The notes under the pieces are model-generated. The model saw nothing but the letters and a program-made list of their open reading frames with translations, made no database searches and had not been told where the DNA came from. Both the position numbers and the translations under genes were made by a program. Shown here piece by piece: positions 1 through 9,390 of a DNA stretch of 64,000 bases. Numbering within the stretch: the stretch's first letter is position 1; each line of letters starts with the position of its first letter. The DNA comes from Sipunculus nudus (taxonomy: Eukaryota; Annelida; Sipuncula; Golfingiida; Sipunculidae): contig CM049320.1 of the NCBI GenBank assembly GCA_026874595.1, positions 1,767,501-1,831,500 of the forward strand. Reading direction: 5' to 3'.

Positions 1-235
1 ATGAAGTCATACCCGCTTCTGGAGGTGAGTCCCTACACCTTAACTGATGGCGTCATACACCGCTACTGGAAGTGAGTCCCTACACATTAACTGATGACGT
101 CATATTAAATTACAGTGCTACTGGAGATTAGTCCTTACATATAAACTGATCACGTCATATTACGCTTCACCACTACTGGAGGTGAGTCTCTACACCTAAA
201 ATGATGACGTCATATTACGCTACTCTCAAGAGTAC
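1..235 (+). repeat. Donor-bearing tandem repeat, array A (about 4 units)
   Basis: About four diverged units of 55-59 bp. Each holds the core CGCTACTGGAGGTGAGTCCC followed by a TGATGACGTCAT-type segment. The core reads as an exon end plus a 5' splice donor (GGAG|GTGAGT); the third unit has lost the donor GT (GAGATTAGT). In frame, CACCGCTACTGGAG encodes His-Arg-Tyr-Trp-Arg(AG-), which would join in phase to the exon at 2624 (A-CTG-ATA...). That matches the Arg-Tyr-x-Arg-Leu region of NRF-6-type acyltransferases. The true exon is probably just before the window, and these units would be copies of its 3' junction in the intron (inference). Confidence 0.7.
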
Positions 236-532
236 GACACTGCTGTCTAGGGATTGTGGGAGTCAAAATCTGACTCCAATAATGCACCGCGCGGCATCAA
301 CTTGTACATTGACAGCGGAAATACACAAATGTGGAAAAGGAGCCAATGTAGTCCGTTAAAATGCGTTGAATTTTGTGTAAAGTAGTTCTATGTCATGTAA
401 AATGAATTTACTGTTGCTTTATTTATGCTGAAATACCGTAGTTGGGTTTCTTATCGGCACTTCTGGACAGTACATTCCTCCATAGTCAACTTTCAGTGTC
501 TATGGCTGCGTTTTGTGTTTGTTAGAGAACAG
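236..532. other. Unassigned intronic or intergenic DNA
   Basis: I see no gene, RNA or repeat here that I can support. Confidence 0.5.
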
Positions 533-926
533 TGACGTCACAAAGACGCCACAATGTTCGGTCGCGGGTCACCTTCAATGGGGTACCTTTGAACAAGGTT
601 ATTGTTATTTACGGTAACTCCCGCTTTGCTTATCAGTGCCATGTTGTGTTCATTTAGTGAAACACATAACGTTTGAGTAAGGCATTAAAACTGGCTATTT
701 TCCTTTGTTTATTATTATACATTTGAGTGAATCGCTAAAAGGAACACATAAAGCCTCACTATGTTGCATTGAAATATGATTAAAGTTAACATTTAATCGA
801 AAAGATAGATATCTTAAACTTTTAAATCGTTCAAAGTTTGAATACTAGATGGCGCTGATAAGCAAGTGCGGGAGTTACCGTAAGTAACAATAATCTTGTA
901 CAAAGGTACCCTATTGACTGACGTCA
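533..926. mobile_element. Short inverted-repeat element (MITE-like)
   Basis: A roughly 394-bp inverted repeat. The arm at about 574-642 (GGGGTACCTTTG...TTACGGTAACTCCCGC) matches the reverse complement of 849-918 over about 70 bp with few changes. Each outer side carries a perfect TGACGTCA palindrome (533-540 and 919-926). The middle is AT-rich and non-coding. The form fits a non-autonomous MITE, but no clear target duplication was found and the superfamily is unknown. Confidence 0.55.
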
Positions 927-1428
927 TAAGTTTGACTGGCTTTTTTATTATCAGTTCTCAGACAAGGAATAATTCGCTGTGATCTGTTTTGTCATATTTT
1001 AGATTGTCTCATACAAAATCAAAACAAGGTAAGGCATTACATTTTACGCAGGTAGTCGGCCGAATAGCTCCGGCAACATTTGGACAAGAAAGGTTTACAC
1101 TGCTTTACACGTATGAAAAGTTATCCCAGAAAACATGTTGACACGGGTACTGGGACGTACTATATAGGTGCATAATATATACGGGGCTGAACTTCGGACT
1201 TCGGCAAGTTAAGGGAACCCACAATTTTAGCTCAGCTGACGTCTGACTATTAGCTGATAAGTAACCCGGTATTTATGTGCTGTAGTAATGGTTAATCGTC
1301 CGTCCGTCCGTTAATTTCGTGTTAAGAGAATTTGGTACCAGGCTACACTTGCCAAGTAGTTCGGTCCTTCTCACAGTGCCCAAACAGAAGAGATTCGTTT
1401 TGAGTAGAAACGACCTCTGGCGGAAGGA
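927..1428. other. Mostly unassigned; one dispersed-repeat fragment
   Basis: No gene seen. At about 1224-1330 the sequence TTTTAGCTCAGCTGAC followed by a GTCCGTCCGTCCG stretch is a short copy of the dispersed family whose large copies lie at 19184-25236 and 30535-35810. Confidence 0.5.
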
Positions 1429-1712
1429 TGGCTACTCCGCTTCTGGAGGTGAATCCCTACACCTAAACTGATGACGTCATATTACGCTACACCGCTACTG
1501 GAGGTGAGTCCCTAAACATAAACCTATGACGTCATATTACGCTACACCTGTACTGGAGGTGAGTCCCTGCACATAAACTAATGACGTCATATTGCACTAC
1601 TCCGCTTCTGGAGGTGAGTCCCTACACCTAAACTGATGATGTCATACACCGCTACTGGAGGTGAGTCCCTACACATAAACTGATAACGTCATATCGCTAC
1701 CAGATGATACGT
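1429..1712 (+). repeat. Donor-bearing tandem repeat, array B (about 5 units)
   Basis: A second block of the array A unit, separated from it by the inverted-repeat element and about 0.7 kb of other DNA. Four of five units keep the intact donor core GGAG|GTGAGT; the first has GGTGAATCC. Perfect TGACGTCA sites (CRE-type palindrome) lie at 1472-1479, 1527-1534 and 1582-1589. Unit length is 55-59 bp. The last unit ends about 0.9 kb before the first clear acyltransferase exon. Confidence 0.75.
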
Positions 1713-2331
1713 CATGAAGGTTGTTAAGTGCCACTTGATCTTGTAGCAGCAATGGTTGTTTGAATGATACCCAATGTTGTCTGAGCTACAAAAGTATTTA
1801 AGTCTTCTAAAAACTGAATTCTTGCAGAACTATAATCATTGCAGTATTATTTCCTATGGCACTTGACCATCCAAAAAGTAATTATATTGTTTAATTTCCG
1901 GAATTTTCGGCTTTGTCGGTTTAGCTTGTGATAAGGAAATTCATTTTATTTAAACGCAACTCATGTATATTTTACTGACAATAAGAAGTCCGGCCTTTAG
2001 GGGATGGAGGAAGGGTATGTACGCACATGTTAATTAAAACTATTTGTCCAAAGGGAGACCAAGGATATTTTGTCCAAGGATATTATGTGAACAGAACGTG
2101 TTTGTACTAAACGATATGTACTCGGAGATATCTTATAGATTATATGGTAACAAATTAAGAAAGACAGAAAAGTAAATATTAGTACATGTCAAACACTTAT
2201 TCATAACAAAAATTATATTATTCATAACAAGAATCCCACATTTGTGAATACATAAAATTTTGAATACAAAAAAAAAGAACTAATAATGATCATATGCAAT
2301 CGGACAGTCTTCTGGATTTCTTTAATTACAG
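1713..2331. other. Probable intron, no feature seen
   Basis: AT-rich sequence between the donor-type repeats and the acceptor-type repeats. No coding or repeat signal that I can support. Confidence 0.5.
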
Positions 2332-2650
2332 AATATAGTACCTTACATGTCGTTTATTGGGTTTTACTTTTTTGTGTTTTTTTTTTAAATTTCAGACATA
2401 TTACCTTCCATGGTGTTTATCGGGTTTTACTATGGATTTGTTTTTATTTCAGTCTAATAGTGCCTTATACGCTGTTTATTGGGTTTTACTTTGGATTACA
2501 TTTTATTTCAGACTGATAGTACCTTACACGTCGTTTATTGAGTTTTACTTCGGATTACATTTTATTTCAGACTGACAGTGCCATACATGCTGTCCATTGG
2601 TTTTTTTTTTTTATTTATTTCAGACTGATAGTGCCGTACATGCTGTTTAT
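2332..2650 (+). repeat. Tandem copies of an intron-exon junction (five extra acceptors)
   Basis: Five diverged tandem copies precede the real exon start at 2624. Each has a T-rich tract, CAG, then about 35-40 bp resembling the exon start (ACTGATAGTGCC...TTTATTGGGTTTTAC). The exon-like starts are 2332, 2396, 2453, 2512 and 2571, then the true 2624 (steps of 64, 57, 59, 59 and 53 bp). The copies translate in the exon frame as variants of Leu-Ile-Val-Pro-Tyr...Phe-Ile-Gly-Phe-Tyr. For the copies at 2512 and 2571 I read on to an in-frame TGA within about 20 codons. Only the 2624 copy opens into the long coding exon. Confidence 0.85.
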
Positions 2651-2789
2651 CGGGTTTTACGTGGGGTTTTACAAGTACCTTAACGAGGGTCCGTTCGCCC
2701 CTGAGGAGGTAGGTGACGCGGTCAACTGTAAGTCCAACTGGTGGATCAACCTCCTTCTACAGGTCGACCTGGTCAGGAAGGATCAGCCC
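2624..2789 (+). CDS. NRF-6-like exon a (first exon in window)
   Basis: 166 bp. The first base completes a split Arg codon, then 55 codons run to the donor CCC|GTGAGT. It encodes a TM segment starting Leu-Ile-Val-Pro-Tyr-Met-Leu-Phe and the lumenal CKSNWWINLLL motif typical of the family. Codons 1-13 are the part copied in the upstream junction repeats. Confidence 0.9.
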
Positions 2790-5700
2790 GTGAGTCTGTA
2801 TATTATTTAGACAATTTCACAAGCACGCATTCACAATCAATGTTTTTTTTTCTAACAATAAGCGATATACGCACCCTTTGAATAACCGAAAATACACCAG
2901 GCACCTAATAATGGTTAATTTGACTTGCATCATTACTTCAAGAAGAAGCCATGGAAGCGGGAACAGCATATTTTCTGCAAACTAAAAATAATTATACAGT
3001 CCCAGCTATGGCGTATGCATTAAGGTTTAGGCAAAAAAAAGGTTTGGTTCTCAGGTACTTTTCTTAAAAAATCAATGTGATCGGGCGTTTTTTTTTATTT
3101 ATATTTTTTTTGTATAATTCGATAAAAATGTCAAATGATAAGGTAAATATAATGATAATAACTAATTCCATTTACTAAACAAGTAAAAGCACTACATAAC
3201 AAAGGAATTTTTTTTTATTGTTTGATTTTATCTTCTGGAAAGAGTGTCCGAACGGCTGGAGCTCAAAATTGGTAAGTTTTTATTGAAAATCAAAATAAAA
3301 AAAAATTGATGCGGGGGTTTTAAATTGACGCGGGCGGTTTATCTTTTTATTATTTTGTTTTGCCTTAAGCAAACTGATCCTAGGAACTGTTCACATACGC
3401 GTGCGCCTCTTAGGGGTGCCTCGGTGGTATGAGCGAGTAACGGGACGATTACACTTCAAAGGCAAGCGCGTGGCCAGCACCTTGGGTAAACCCAAGAATA
3501 TGAAATGAGGGGAAGCATGTGATAGTGCCCTATCACGTGGTCCGAAACAAGATTGAACTCCGTAGATGTACATGTAGTTAGTGAAGCGAGCTTATATTAG
3601 TTCCAGTTAGAGAAAAAACTGTACATTTTACATAAAGCAAGATCTTTCCCTGGCAGAAAACATTTTTGTATTAATGTTTACGCAAAAAAGTTGTGATTTT
3701 TTTTTCAGGAGTAATAAAGCACTGACATGGATATTGTCAACTCTGCAGTGACGTGAATTAACCACAGAAAAGTCCATGTGACTAAATCTCAGTAAAAGCA
3801 CAGTATTCCTGACATTGTCAGTTCCAAATTTTCAGGAGAGGATAAAAACACATTCCTTCCTAGATCTGAGTTTTTGAAAAATTCAGTCCATGATGTCACA
3901 CTTGTACCAGCCAATCATATCAGGGCAAAGTCTCTCATATTGGTGCAACGTTCCACAAATATCACAAACGCACGTTCAAATACGTTAACTTAACCTTCAC
4001 GAAGTCTGGATGCCAGTAGAGAAATTTTGTAACATTAGCCAATTGGATTAGACCGAGCGTTTAATATATTGTATTGTATATTACTATAAAATCAGTAAGG
4101 ATGCCTTGACTTAGCGAAGAACTTGGCGAAGACAGGTGTCTTGTGTTTTATAGGTTGCTCGGAGGTTATGTATATGATTGATATCTAGAAACACTGCTGA
4201 ATTAACCAGCAGTAAGAAGTCAAGCACTTGTACGTACATAGACACATGTGTATTGTAAAACAAACCAAAAAACACAATATGCGAAGACAAGTTCAACGAT
4301 TTGGTAAAAACGAAATATCCAGACTTACTGTGCAAAATTGCCTATTCACAATACTTATTTTTTTCTGTATGTTTTTTAACCCCTGACCCCTTCAGAGCTT
4401 TATGTTCGATATATTGTCAACCATTTTAGTGCCTAGTTATGATACGGTTTTATCTCTCTCGGTACCGGTTGTGTAATATTATGTTAACCCTTTCACAGCC
4501 TGATGAGAGTTGTTTGGTTTACCATTTTTTAAATGTCATTGTAGGTGCTAACCTTCCGGTGTCTGTTTCTTGTTCTGTTAACTCCTTCAGTGCCTCATGT
4601 ATTCTATTTTTTATTAACCCTTGCAGTGCCTGCTGTACACCTGGTTCATCAGTACAGTGTTTAAGTTCCACATTCTCGGCATCATCATCATGGTTATCTT
4701 CGTGCTGTGAGTACAGGTTTTTAGATATAATGCAGCGTTCTGATCGCCCCCTGTTATGTTCCGTTCCACCACCAATGTACCCAGTATTTGCGACCTTTCA
4801 TAAATATCCATTTGAGTTTACATGCCTAAATAGCTGACGATATAAGGAAAACAAACATTTATAAACATGTTTTCGGAATCGATATGAAAAATATTTGCAT
4901 TGCGAAATGCCGTCGTTTGGATATAACTCAGTCTTTCATGGTATCCATTGTCTATGATTGACCCGTCCGATTTGTGGATTTGTGTACGAATTATGTGGCA
5001 TGTTGAGATTAAGTTAATAACTTTCTATAATACCACGGACATTCCATTCGGATATATCTCTTATTCTAAAGCCAGTGTTGTTTTTATTCTTGTAAAATAT
5101 TGCAAAATAATTTTATAATTCAATTTCACACAAAAAAGACATGCTTTGTTAACTGCATCAAATAACCCCGAAAAAAGGTGAAATAAGGTGAAGGGCTGAG
5201 TAAAGTAGTTCTTTTGTAGTTTTAATTTTTTCAGATAGAACTCGTGAGGTTTTGTATTATGGGTTGTTTAGTTATACGTCTTATGATCATCAGGTCGATG
5301 ACGTCATCTAAAATGACTTTATCTCACTAAGATATTTAACATACACGAGAAATGTACAGACCACCTGCTGGGTTTAAAGGAGAAACAGAGAAGAACATTA
5401 GTATACCTTTAACCGTCACCGTATATAAGTATCTAATGTATTTTTTCCCCTTCAAAGGGAGTAATTGTCAGACATTTACAGCATATTAATATATTTTTGC
5501 AATGGTGTTATTTAGTGAGAAGCTTCAAGAAATTTAATTGTTAAAAAAATCCAAATAAACCTAAATCACATCTTTGGAAATGGAAGGATTGATGTCCAGC
5601 ATAAAAGATTCCCCGTTCATTAAAATTAATTTAGATCTTGATGATTGATTTGTGTTTATTTATTGTTTACAGTCAGCCAATCGCCGCTTACATAATCATG

Positions 5701-6549
5701 GCAGGATGCGTTGTGGCACATATCGTAGCAACCGGTGTCCTCTCGAACAGATTGTGAGTATTCTGAAATCCCTAACAATGGAAATCCAATTTAAACAGAA
5801 TACAGGTGCGATACAACAAATCCTTTCCAGGGTAAAAAAAAAGCCCTTGTATGATTTATATTAAGAAGGTTAGAATACCAGGACGAACGTTATTTTTTCA
5901 ATATCCATGCTTCAATATAACCCTAAACATTCCGCTTCTGATTGACCGTGATACACAGCCTTCTAAAATAGATTAATTGTACACGACAAGCAAACGAGTA
6001 ATGCAATTGCATGGGCATGCAATGAAGGGGCAAATGCGTTTGAAATAATACAATCCGGACATAGAACCAGAGGTGTGTTTTGGAGGACGTGACCCACACT
6101 GCTTTAAACCACAGTTTAGTCTGAACTATAAAACCATCAGTTAAATGAACTGACTCGACATTTCTTACAGATGTTATTTACGTTATCCTGATTGTTATCA
6201 TCCTTGATATATATTCTACGTATTTTTCAATTCTTATTAAAAATTTAATTGACTGAATGCCTAGATCGACAGGCGTTAATCGAACTGCGAAAACCTGATT
6301 TTGGTCCAAATGTTTTCATATTTAATATTCTTCATGTTATGATGCTTCGCATCACGTCTTCTTCCGACATATGCCACAGGTTTAGTCAACGATTTGCAAA
6401 TCCGTACCTCTACAACAAAATCCGCGCCTGCAAATATGCTGAAAAAAATACTTGATAGTCTCGGGTGGACCCCGCCCCCCCTCCCCCCCCCCCCCCAGAA
6501 AATCACACCTTGCACATGCCGACACTACCGTGCACCGCGCCAAGGATCT

Positions 6550-6620
<71 letters not shown>

Positions 6621-9184
6621 GTTTCAACCTCTGAACAGGTTTCAATAATTTAATGTTTTTAAGAGAACACGCGTATATCCGTCTCAACTATTTTAATCAA
6701 CATGACTGTCATCAAAAATGATCATTTTTACACAAAATGTAAATACGTGAACTTAAACACAGGGTAATATTACAAATATTTTTATAGTAAATGATGACTG
6801 TATGTCATTTCTTTCTCAGTTTATTTACTCTACACAAAAGTTCAATTAATCGATGCGGTATATCGTTATATACCAGGTAACGTTGGTGATCCTGATTTAA
6901 ATAACATTTACTGTCGGTTTTCAGCACAGACCCCGATTCTGACGAGATCGAGGACTACTACACCAACGTCATTATCGCCCCCTGGTGTCGAGTCGCGCCC
7001 TACATTATGGGAATGGCTGCCGGGATCGTGGTTGCTAAGCGACCACGTCTTCAAATCAACAAGGTAAGATAATTAACGGATACATGTATTTTCTAATCAT
7101 TCTTTAAACGGGAGAAATGTGAGTCTTCTGACAATAAAACGTGCAAAAAAAGGATGAAGAAATAACAGGGATGGATCCAGGATATAGGAAAAGTAGTGGT
7201 CCAACCCAGGACTAATAATAAAACCTTAAAAAAGGTCTCCATGTTCGAAAGGGGGAGGGATCCAGGCCGCAGAAAATGGTCTAAACAACTTAAAAAGAAG
7301 ATTGTCATGGCTGAAAAAATGAAAAGATTGCCATGGGGTTCTGAACCCCCCCCCCCCCCCCTTTCTTTATAGTTTTGTCATTAGCTATGTCTGGTCAAAT
7401 AATGCCTAACTAAGGGCTGTAGGAATTTTGAGCCGTAAACCATAGACTAAAGGAGAATCTTTCGTTCATGAGAATATACTACAATTTAATAGTTTACAGT
7501 CCTCTCTTTTAATTCCAACGTGTAGGCCCAAGTTAGTGTGGTACATAAGGCACTATTTCTCTAGAAATTATTTGTACAGATTATCGAAAATCTTTCAGGA
7601 TATATAACGTCAAAGTACTCTCTTGCATCAGGTGGTGAATATCGTGATGTGGCTGGTGTCCTTGACCTTGATTTTCGCCATCGTGTATTCTCCTTACGAC
7701 CAGTACAGGGAGGGCGGGGAGGAGTGGCCTAAGTCCCGCCAGGTGGCGTACGATACCTTCTCCAGGGCGGCGTTCGGCCTTGGCATTGCTTGGATTGCCA
7801 TGGCTTGTCTGACCGGAAATGGAGGTAGATTATTCTTATTCTTATTATCCCTTTGTTAACAGTATTATGTTTTTATCGCTTATTTAGGATGGGGGTGGGG
7901 GTTAATTTTGGTGGTATGTTCGGCCTTTTGTTTGGTCCGTATATTAACAAACGATATTACTTAAACAATGTAATTGTGAACGGATTATGATGAATTTTAT
8001 TCGAAGGTTAAGGTAGCATCTAAGGAAAACCCAATTAAAATTTTAGATTTAATAATGGATCACCATAATAGGAAGCCTATGCTTTTAGTGTGTTCTTTAT
8101 CATTGTCTTCGTCTTTAATGTCTATTTACAGCACACACAAACATTTGATTGTGATCCTGGCGGATGTATACATGTGGTCTTTGACTACCTCATGTGTATG
8201 GATAACAATTAGAAAGACAAAAAAGCAGTATCTATCCATATCATGTTTCTGATGATTTGGTTTCTGCTGTGTTATATATGCTGTGTTTCTTTTACAGAAT
8301 GAATATAACCCGTATCCTGGGGTGTTTTATATTCCAAGTATGTTTTACAGGAGTGGTTAACCGTATGCTGGGCTGGAAGGCCTGGGTGCCGCTGGACCGT
8401 GTCGGGTACATGTGTTTTATTGTCCATGGTCTACTGATTTTCCGTTACGCCTACAACAAGATGACCCTGATCCATGTAGACGAGAACAGCCTGGTAAGTC
8501 TGTTTTCAAAATAAACATAATGGATAAAAAAAAATCATTTTCAAGGAAAATACATTTTACGTATTGTTCATTTAATGATCCGCGAATTTTAACTTTCTGC
8601 ACAAATTAACAGAGTATTTTTCTTTCTGTTGCTTCACATTGATGAATAATTCCCATATATAGACGCAATTCCAATGAATTGAAGATTACCAAGATTGAAT
8701 CAATAAATAAATGTAAAAATATCATTATTAAAGCAACAAAAGTTTACAAAATTTGACTACTGTGGTGCCTTTTCGCTACTTTAAACATGTATGAAATACC
8801 AATAAACAGCTGTTTGATCACACTACCAGATAACGAGTTACATAATTATAATAAGCAAATGAATTATTATATATTCACACTTACCAAACAGCCATCACAA
8901 TTTGGTAAATTTATTTCTGTTACAAGGGCTACATGTTTATTGGTCACGTGGGTTTCATCTACTTGCTGGGTACTGTAGCCTCGTTGTTGTACCAGTGGCC
9001 GTTCTACTTTCTTGAAGACGCCATCTTGCCACCAACCGTCCGTCACGGGTCAAAGGACGCCGCCACTATGGCCGAGTCGGCGCCATCTTTATTTCAACAG
9101 CACGAAACATTGACAGAACGTCGTGCAAAGGAAAATGACTACGCTCTAGGAAACGTCAAGAGGAATGACCCCTCAGATATATAA
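2624..9184 (+). CDS. Acyltransferase-3 / NRF-6-like multi-pass membrane protein, 3' part of gene (7 exons)
   Basis: Exons 2624-2789, 4627-4706, 5673-5753, 6925-7063, 7632-7824, 8351-8493 and 8927-9184 join in phase into 352 residues plus TAA; the N-terminal exons lie before the window. All introns are GT-AG. The order of landmarks fits the NRF-6 ('nose resistant to fluoxetine') branch of the acyltransferase-3 family: a first TM with Pro-Tyr-Met-Leu, Cys-Lys-Ser-Asn-Trp-Trp-Ile-Asn-Leu-Leu, a Cys-x(4)-Trp segment, Pro-Trp-Cys-Arg-Val-Ala-Pro-Tyr-Ile-Met-Gly-Met, Ala-Cys-Leu-Thr-Gly-Asn-Gly-Gly, and a His-containing TM. About eight hydrophobic segments are visible. Family members are membrane proteins thought to move acyl groups or lipids; the substrate is unknown. 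Odd: the usual Trp-Tyr-Leu-x-x-Asp-Met-Gln-Phe reads Trp-Phe-Ile-Ser-Thr-Val-Phe-Lys-Phe, so the Asp and Gln are lost. The family call is strong; activity is uncertain. Confidence 0.9.
2790..4376. other. Intron
   Basis: AT-rich intron. A GC-richer stretch at about 3395-3570 ends in GATTGAACTCC, which resembles a tRNA-type B box, so a decayed SINE is possible but weak. Nothing else supported. Confidence 0.5.
4377..4640 (+). repeat. Degenerate repeats of the next acceptor
   Basis: The acceptor of the 4627 exon (TTAACCCTTGCAG|TGCCTGCTG) has diverged look-alikes upstream with exon-like starts at 4396, 4430, 4499 and 4591. Examples are TTAACCCTTTCACAG|CCTGATG and TTAACTCCTTCAG|TGCCTCATG. Spacing is irregular (34, 69, 92, 36). 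It is less clean than the 2332-2650 array but the same kind of structure. Confidence 0.6.
4627..4706 (+). CDS. NRF-6-like exon b
   Basis: 80 bp (26 codons plus 2 bases), acceptor CCTTGCAG, donor CT|GTGAGT. Starts Cys-Leu-Leu-Tyr-Thr-Trp-Phe-Ile-Ser-Thr, then a hydrophobic helix rich in Ile/Val. It aligns with the Cys-x-x-Trp-x-Trp-Tyr-Leu-x-x-Asp-Met-Gln-Phe motif of the family, but Asp is Val and Gln is Lys. Confidence 0.8.
4707..5672. other. Intron
   Basis: No feature seen apart from one isolated TGACGTCA at 5299-5306. Confidence 0.5.
5673..5753 (+). CDS. NRF-6-like exon c
   Basis: 81 bp in phase (1 + 26 codons + 2), acceptor TGTTTACAG, donor TT|GTGAGT. Encodes a TM helix (Pro-Ile-Ala-Ala-Tyr-Ile-Ile...Val-Ala-His-Ile-Val-Ala-Thr-Gly-Val-Leu-Ser). 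Confidence 0.85.
5754..6924. other. Intron with polyC and CT tracts
   Basis: Contains a C-rich run (6475-6496) and a (CT)n tract at 6549-6619 of about 35 dinucleotides with two interruptions. The short reading frames over them (Ser-Leu and Pro repeats) are products of the repeat. Confidence 0.8.
6925..7063 (+). CDS. NRF-6-like exon d
   Basis: 139 bp, acceptor GGTTTTCAG, donor AAG|GTAAGA. Holds an acidic loop (Asp-Pro-Asp-Ser-Asp-Glu) and the family landmark Pro-Trp-Cys-Arg-Val-Ala-Pro-Tyr-Ile-Met-Gly-Met-Ala-Ala-Gly, equal to the Pro-Trp-x-Arg-x-x-Pro-Tyr-x-x-Gly motif of NRF-6 proteins. This is the most diagnostic exon. Confidence 0.92.
7064..7631. other. Intron with a dispersed repeat
   Basis: Positions 7141-7362 match 9705-9906 and, more weakly, 44836-44945. 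The shared text is GGATCCAGGAT...GGTCCAACC and a GGATCC...CCCCC end, closing in a C run at 7346-7361. This is a dispersed family whose end is a poly-C or poly-G tract. Confidence 0.6.
7632..7824 (+). CDS. NRF-6-like exon e
   Basis: 193 bp (64 codons plus 1), acceptor GCATCAG, donor GGAG|GTAGAT. Encodes a TM helix (Val-Val-Asn-Ile-Val-Met-Trp-Leu), a charged loop (YDQYREGGEEWPKSRQ), and a second helix ending Ala-Cys-Leu-Thr-Gly-Asn-Gly-Gly, the Cys-x-x-Gly-x-Gly-Gly motif of the family. Confidence 0.92.
7825..8297. other. Intron
   Basis: No feature seen other than the duplicated acceptor at its end. Confidence 0.5.
8298..8350 (+). repeat. Extra copy of acceptor and exon start
   Basis: TTTTACAG|AATG...CCCGTATCCTGGGGTG (exon-like start 8298) is a degenerate copy of the real TTTTACAG|GAGTGGTTAACCGTATGCTGGG beginning at 8351, 53 bp downstream. 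Confidence 0.65.
8351..8493 (+). CDS. NRF-6-like exon f
   Basis: 143 bp (2 bases plus 47 codons), ending on a codon boundary at CTG|GTAAGT. Encodes Trp-Val-Pro-Leu-Asp-Arg-Val-Gly-Tyr-Met-Cys-Phe-Ile-Val-His-Gly, equal to the Pro-Leu-x-Arg-x-x-Tyr-x-x-Tyr-Leu-x-His-Pro motif with Gly in place of Pro. Phase 0 at its end allows either last exon (8927 or 10989). Confidence 0.92.
8494..8926. other. Intron
   Basis: AT-rich; no feature seen. Confidence 0.5.
8927..9184 (+). CDS. NRF-6-like last exon (version 1)
   Basis: 258 bp, 85 residues plus TAA. Starts GYMFIGHVGFIYLLG, the last TM helix, followed by Tyr-Gln-Trp-Pro-Phe-Tyr-Phe-Leu-Glu, the family's end-of-domain segment. The cytoplasmic tail is polar and ends Asn-Asp-Pro-Ser-Asp-Ile. 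An AATAAA lies only 3 bp after the stop (9188-9193). Confidence 0.92.
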   Translation, partial: GYMFIGHVGFIYLLGTVASLLYQWPFYFLEDAILPPTVRHGSKDAATMAESAPSLFQQHETLTERRAKENDYALGNVKRNDPSDI

Positions 9185-9390
9185 TGGAATAAATAGCATA
9201 ATGCCTTCGCTCATGGAAACTTCAAGGAGAATGATCCCTCATATATGTAATGGAATAAAAAGAAAAAATGACTATGCTCTGAAAAAGTTTAGGAAGAATG
9301 ACCCCTCAAACCTGTAAAGAAATAAAAAATAATTACTATGCTGTGGGGAAACTTCAAGAGGAACGTCCCCTAAAATCACAAATACCCAAA
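9127..9390 (+). repeat. Tandem copies of the coding end, stop and poly(A) signal
   Basis: A unit of about 66 bp covering the last roughly 17 codons, the stop and the AATAAA is present four times; the last is partial. AATAAA occurs at 9188, 9254 and 9321, so the period is 66-67. The later copies are decayed and out of frame (for example TCAAGAGGAATGACCCCTCA becomes TTTAGGAAGAATGACCCCTC). They form the start of the 3' UTR. Confidence 0.8.

Noticed and set aside
1429-1712. A true coding exon ending at one of the GGAG|GTGAGT donors
   Set aside because: Only about 14 bp before each donor reads like the protein; the rest of each unit is repeat sequence, so the real exon is probably before the window.
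6394-6653. Pro- and Ser-Leu-rich small proteins
   Set aside because: Translations of poly-C and (CT)n tracts inside an intron.
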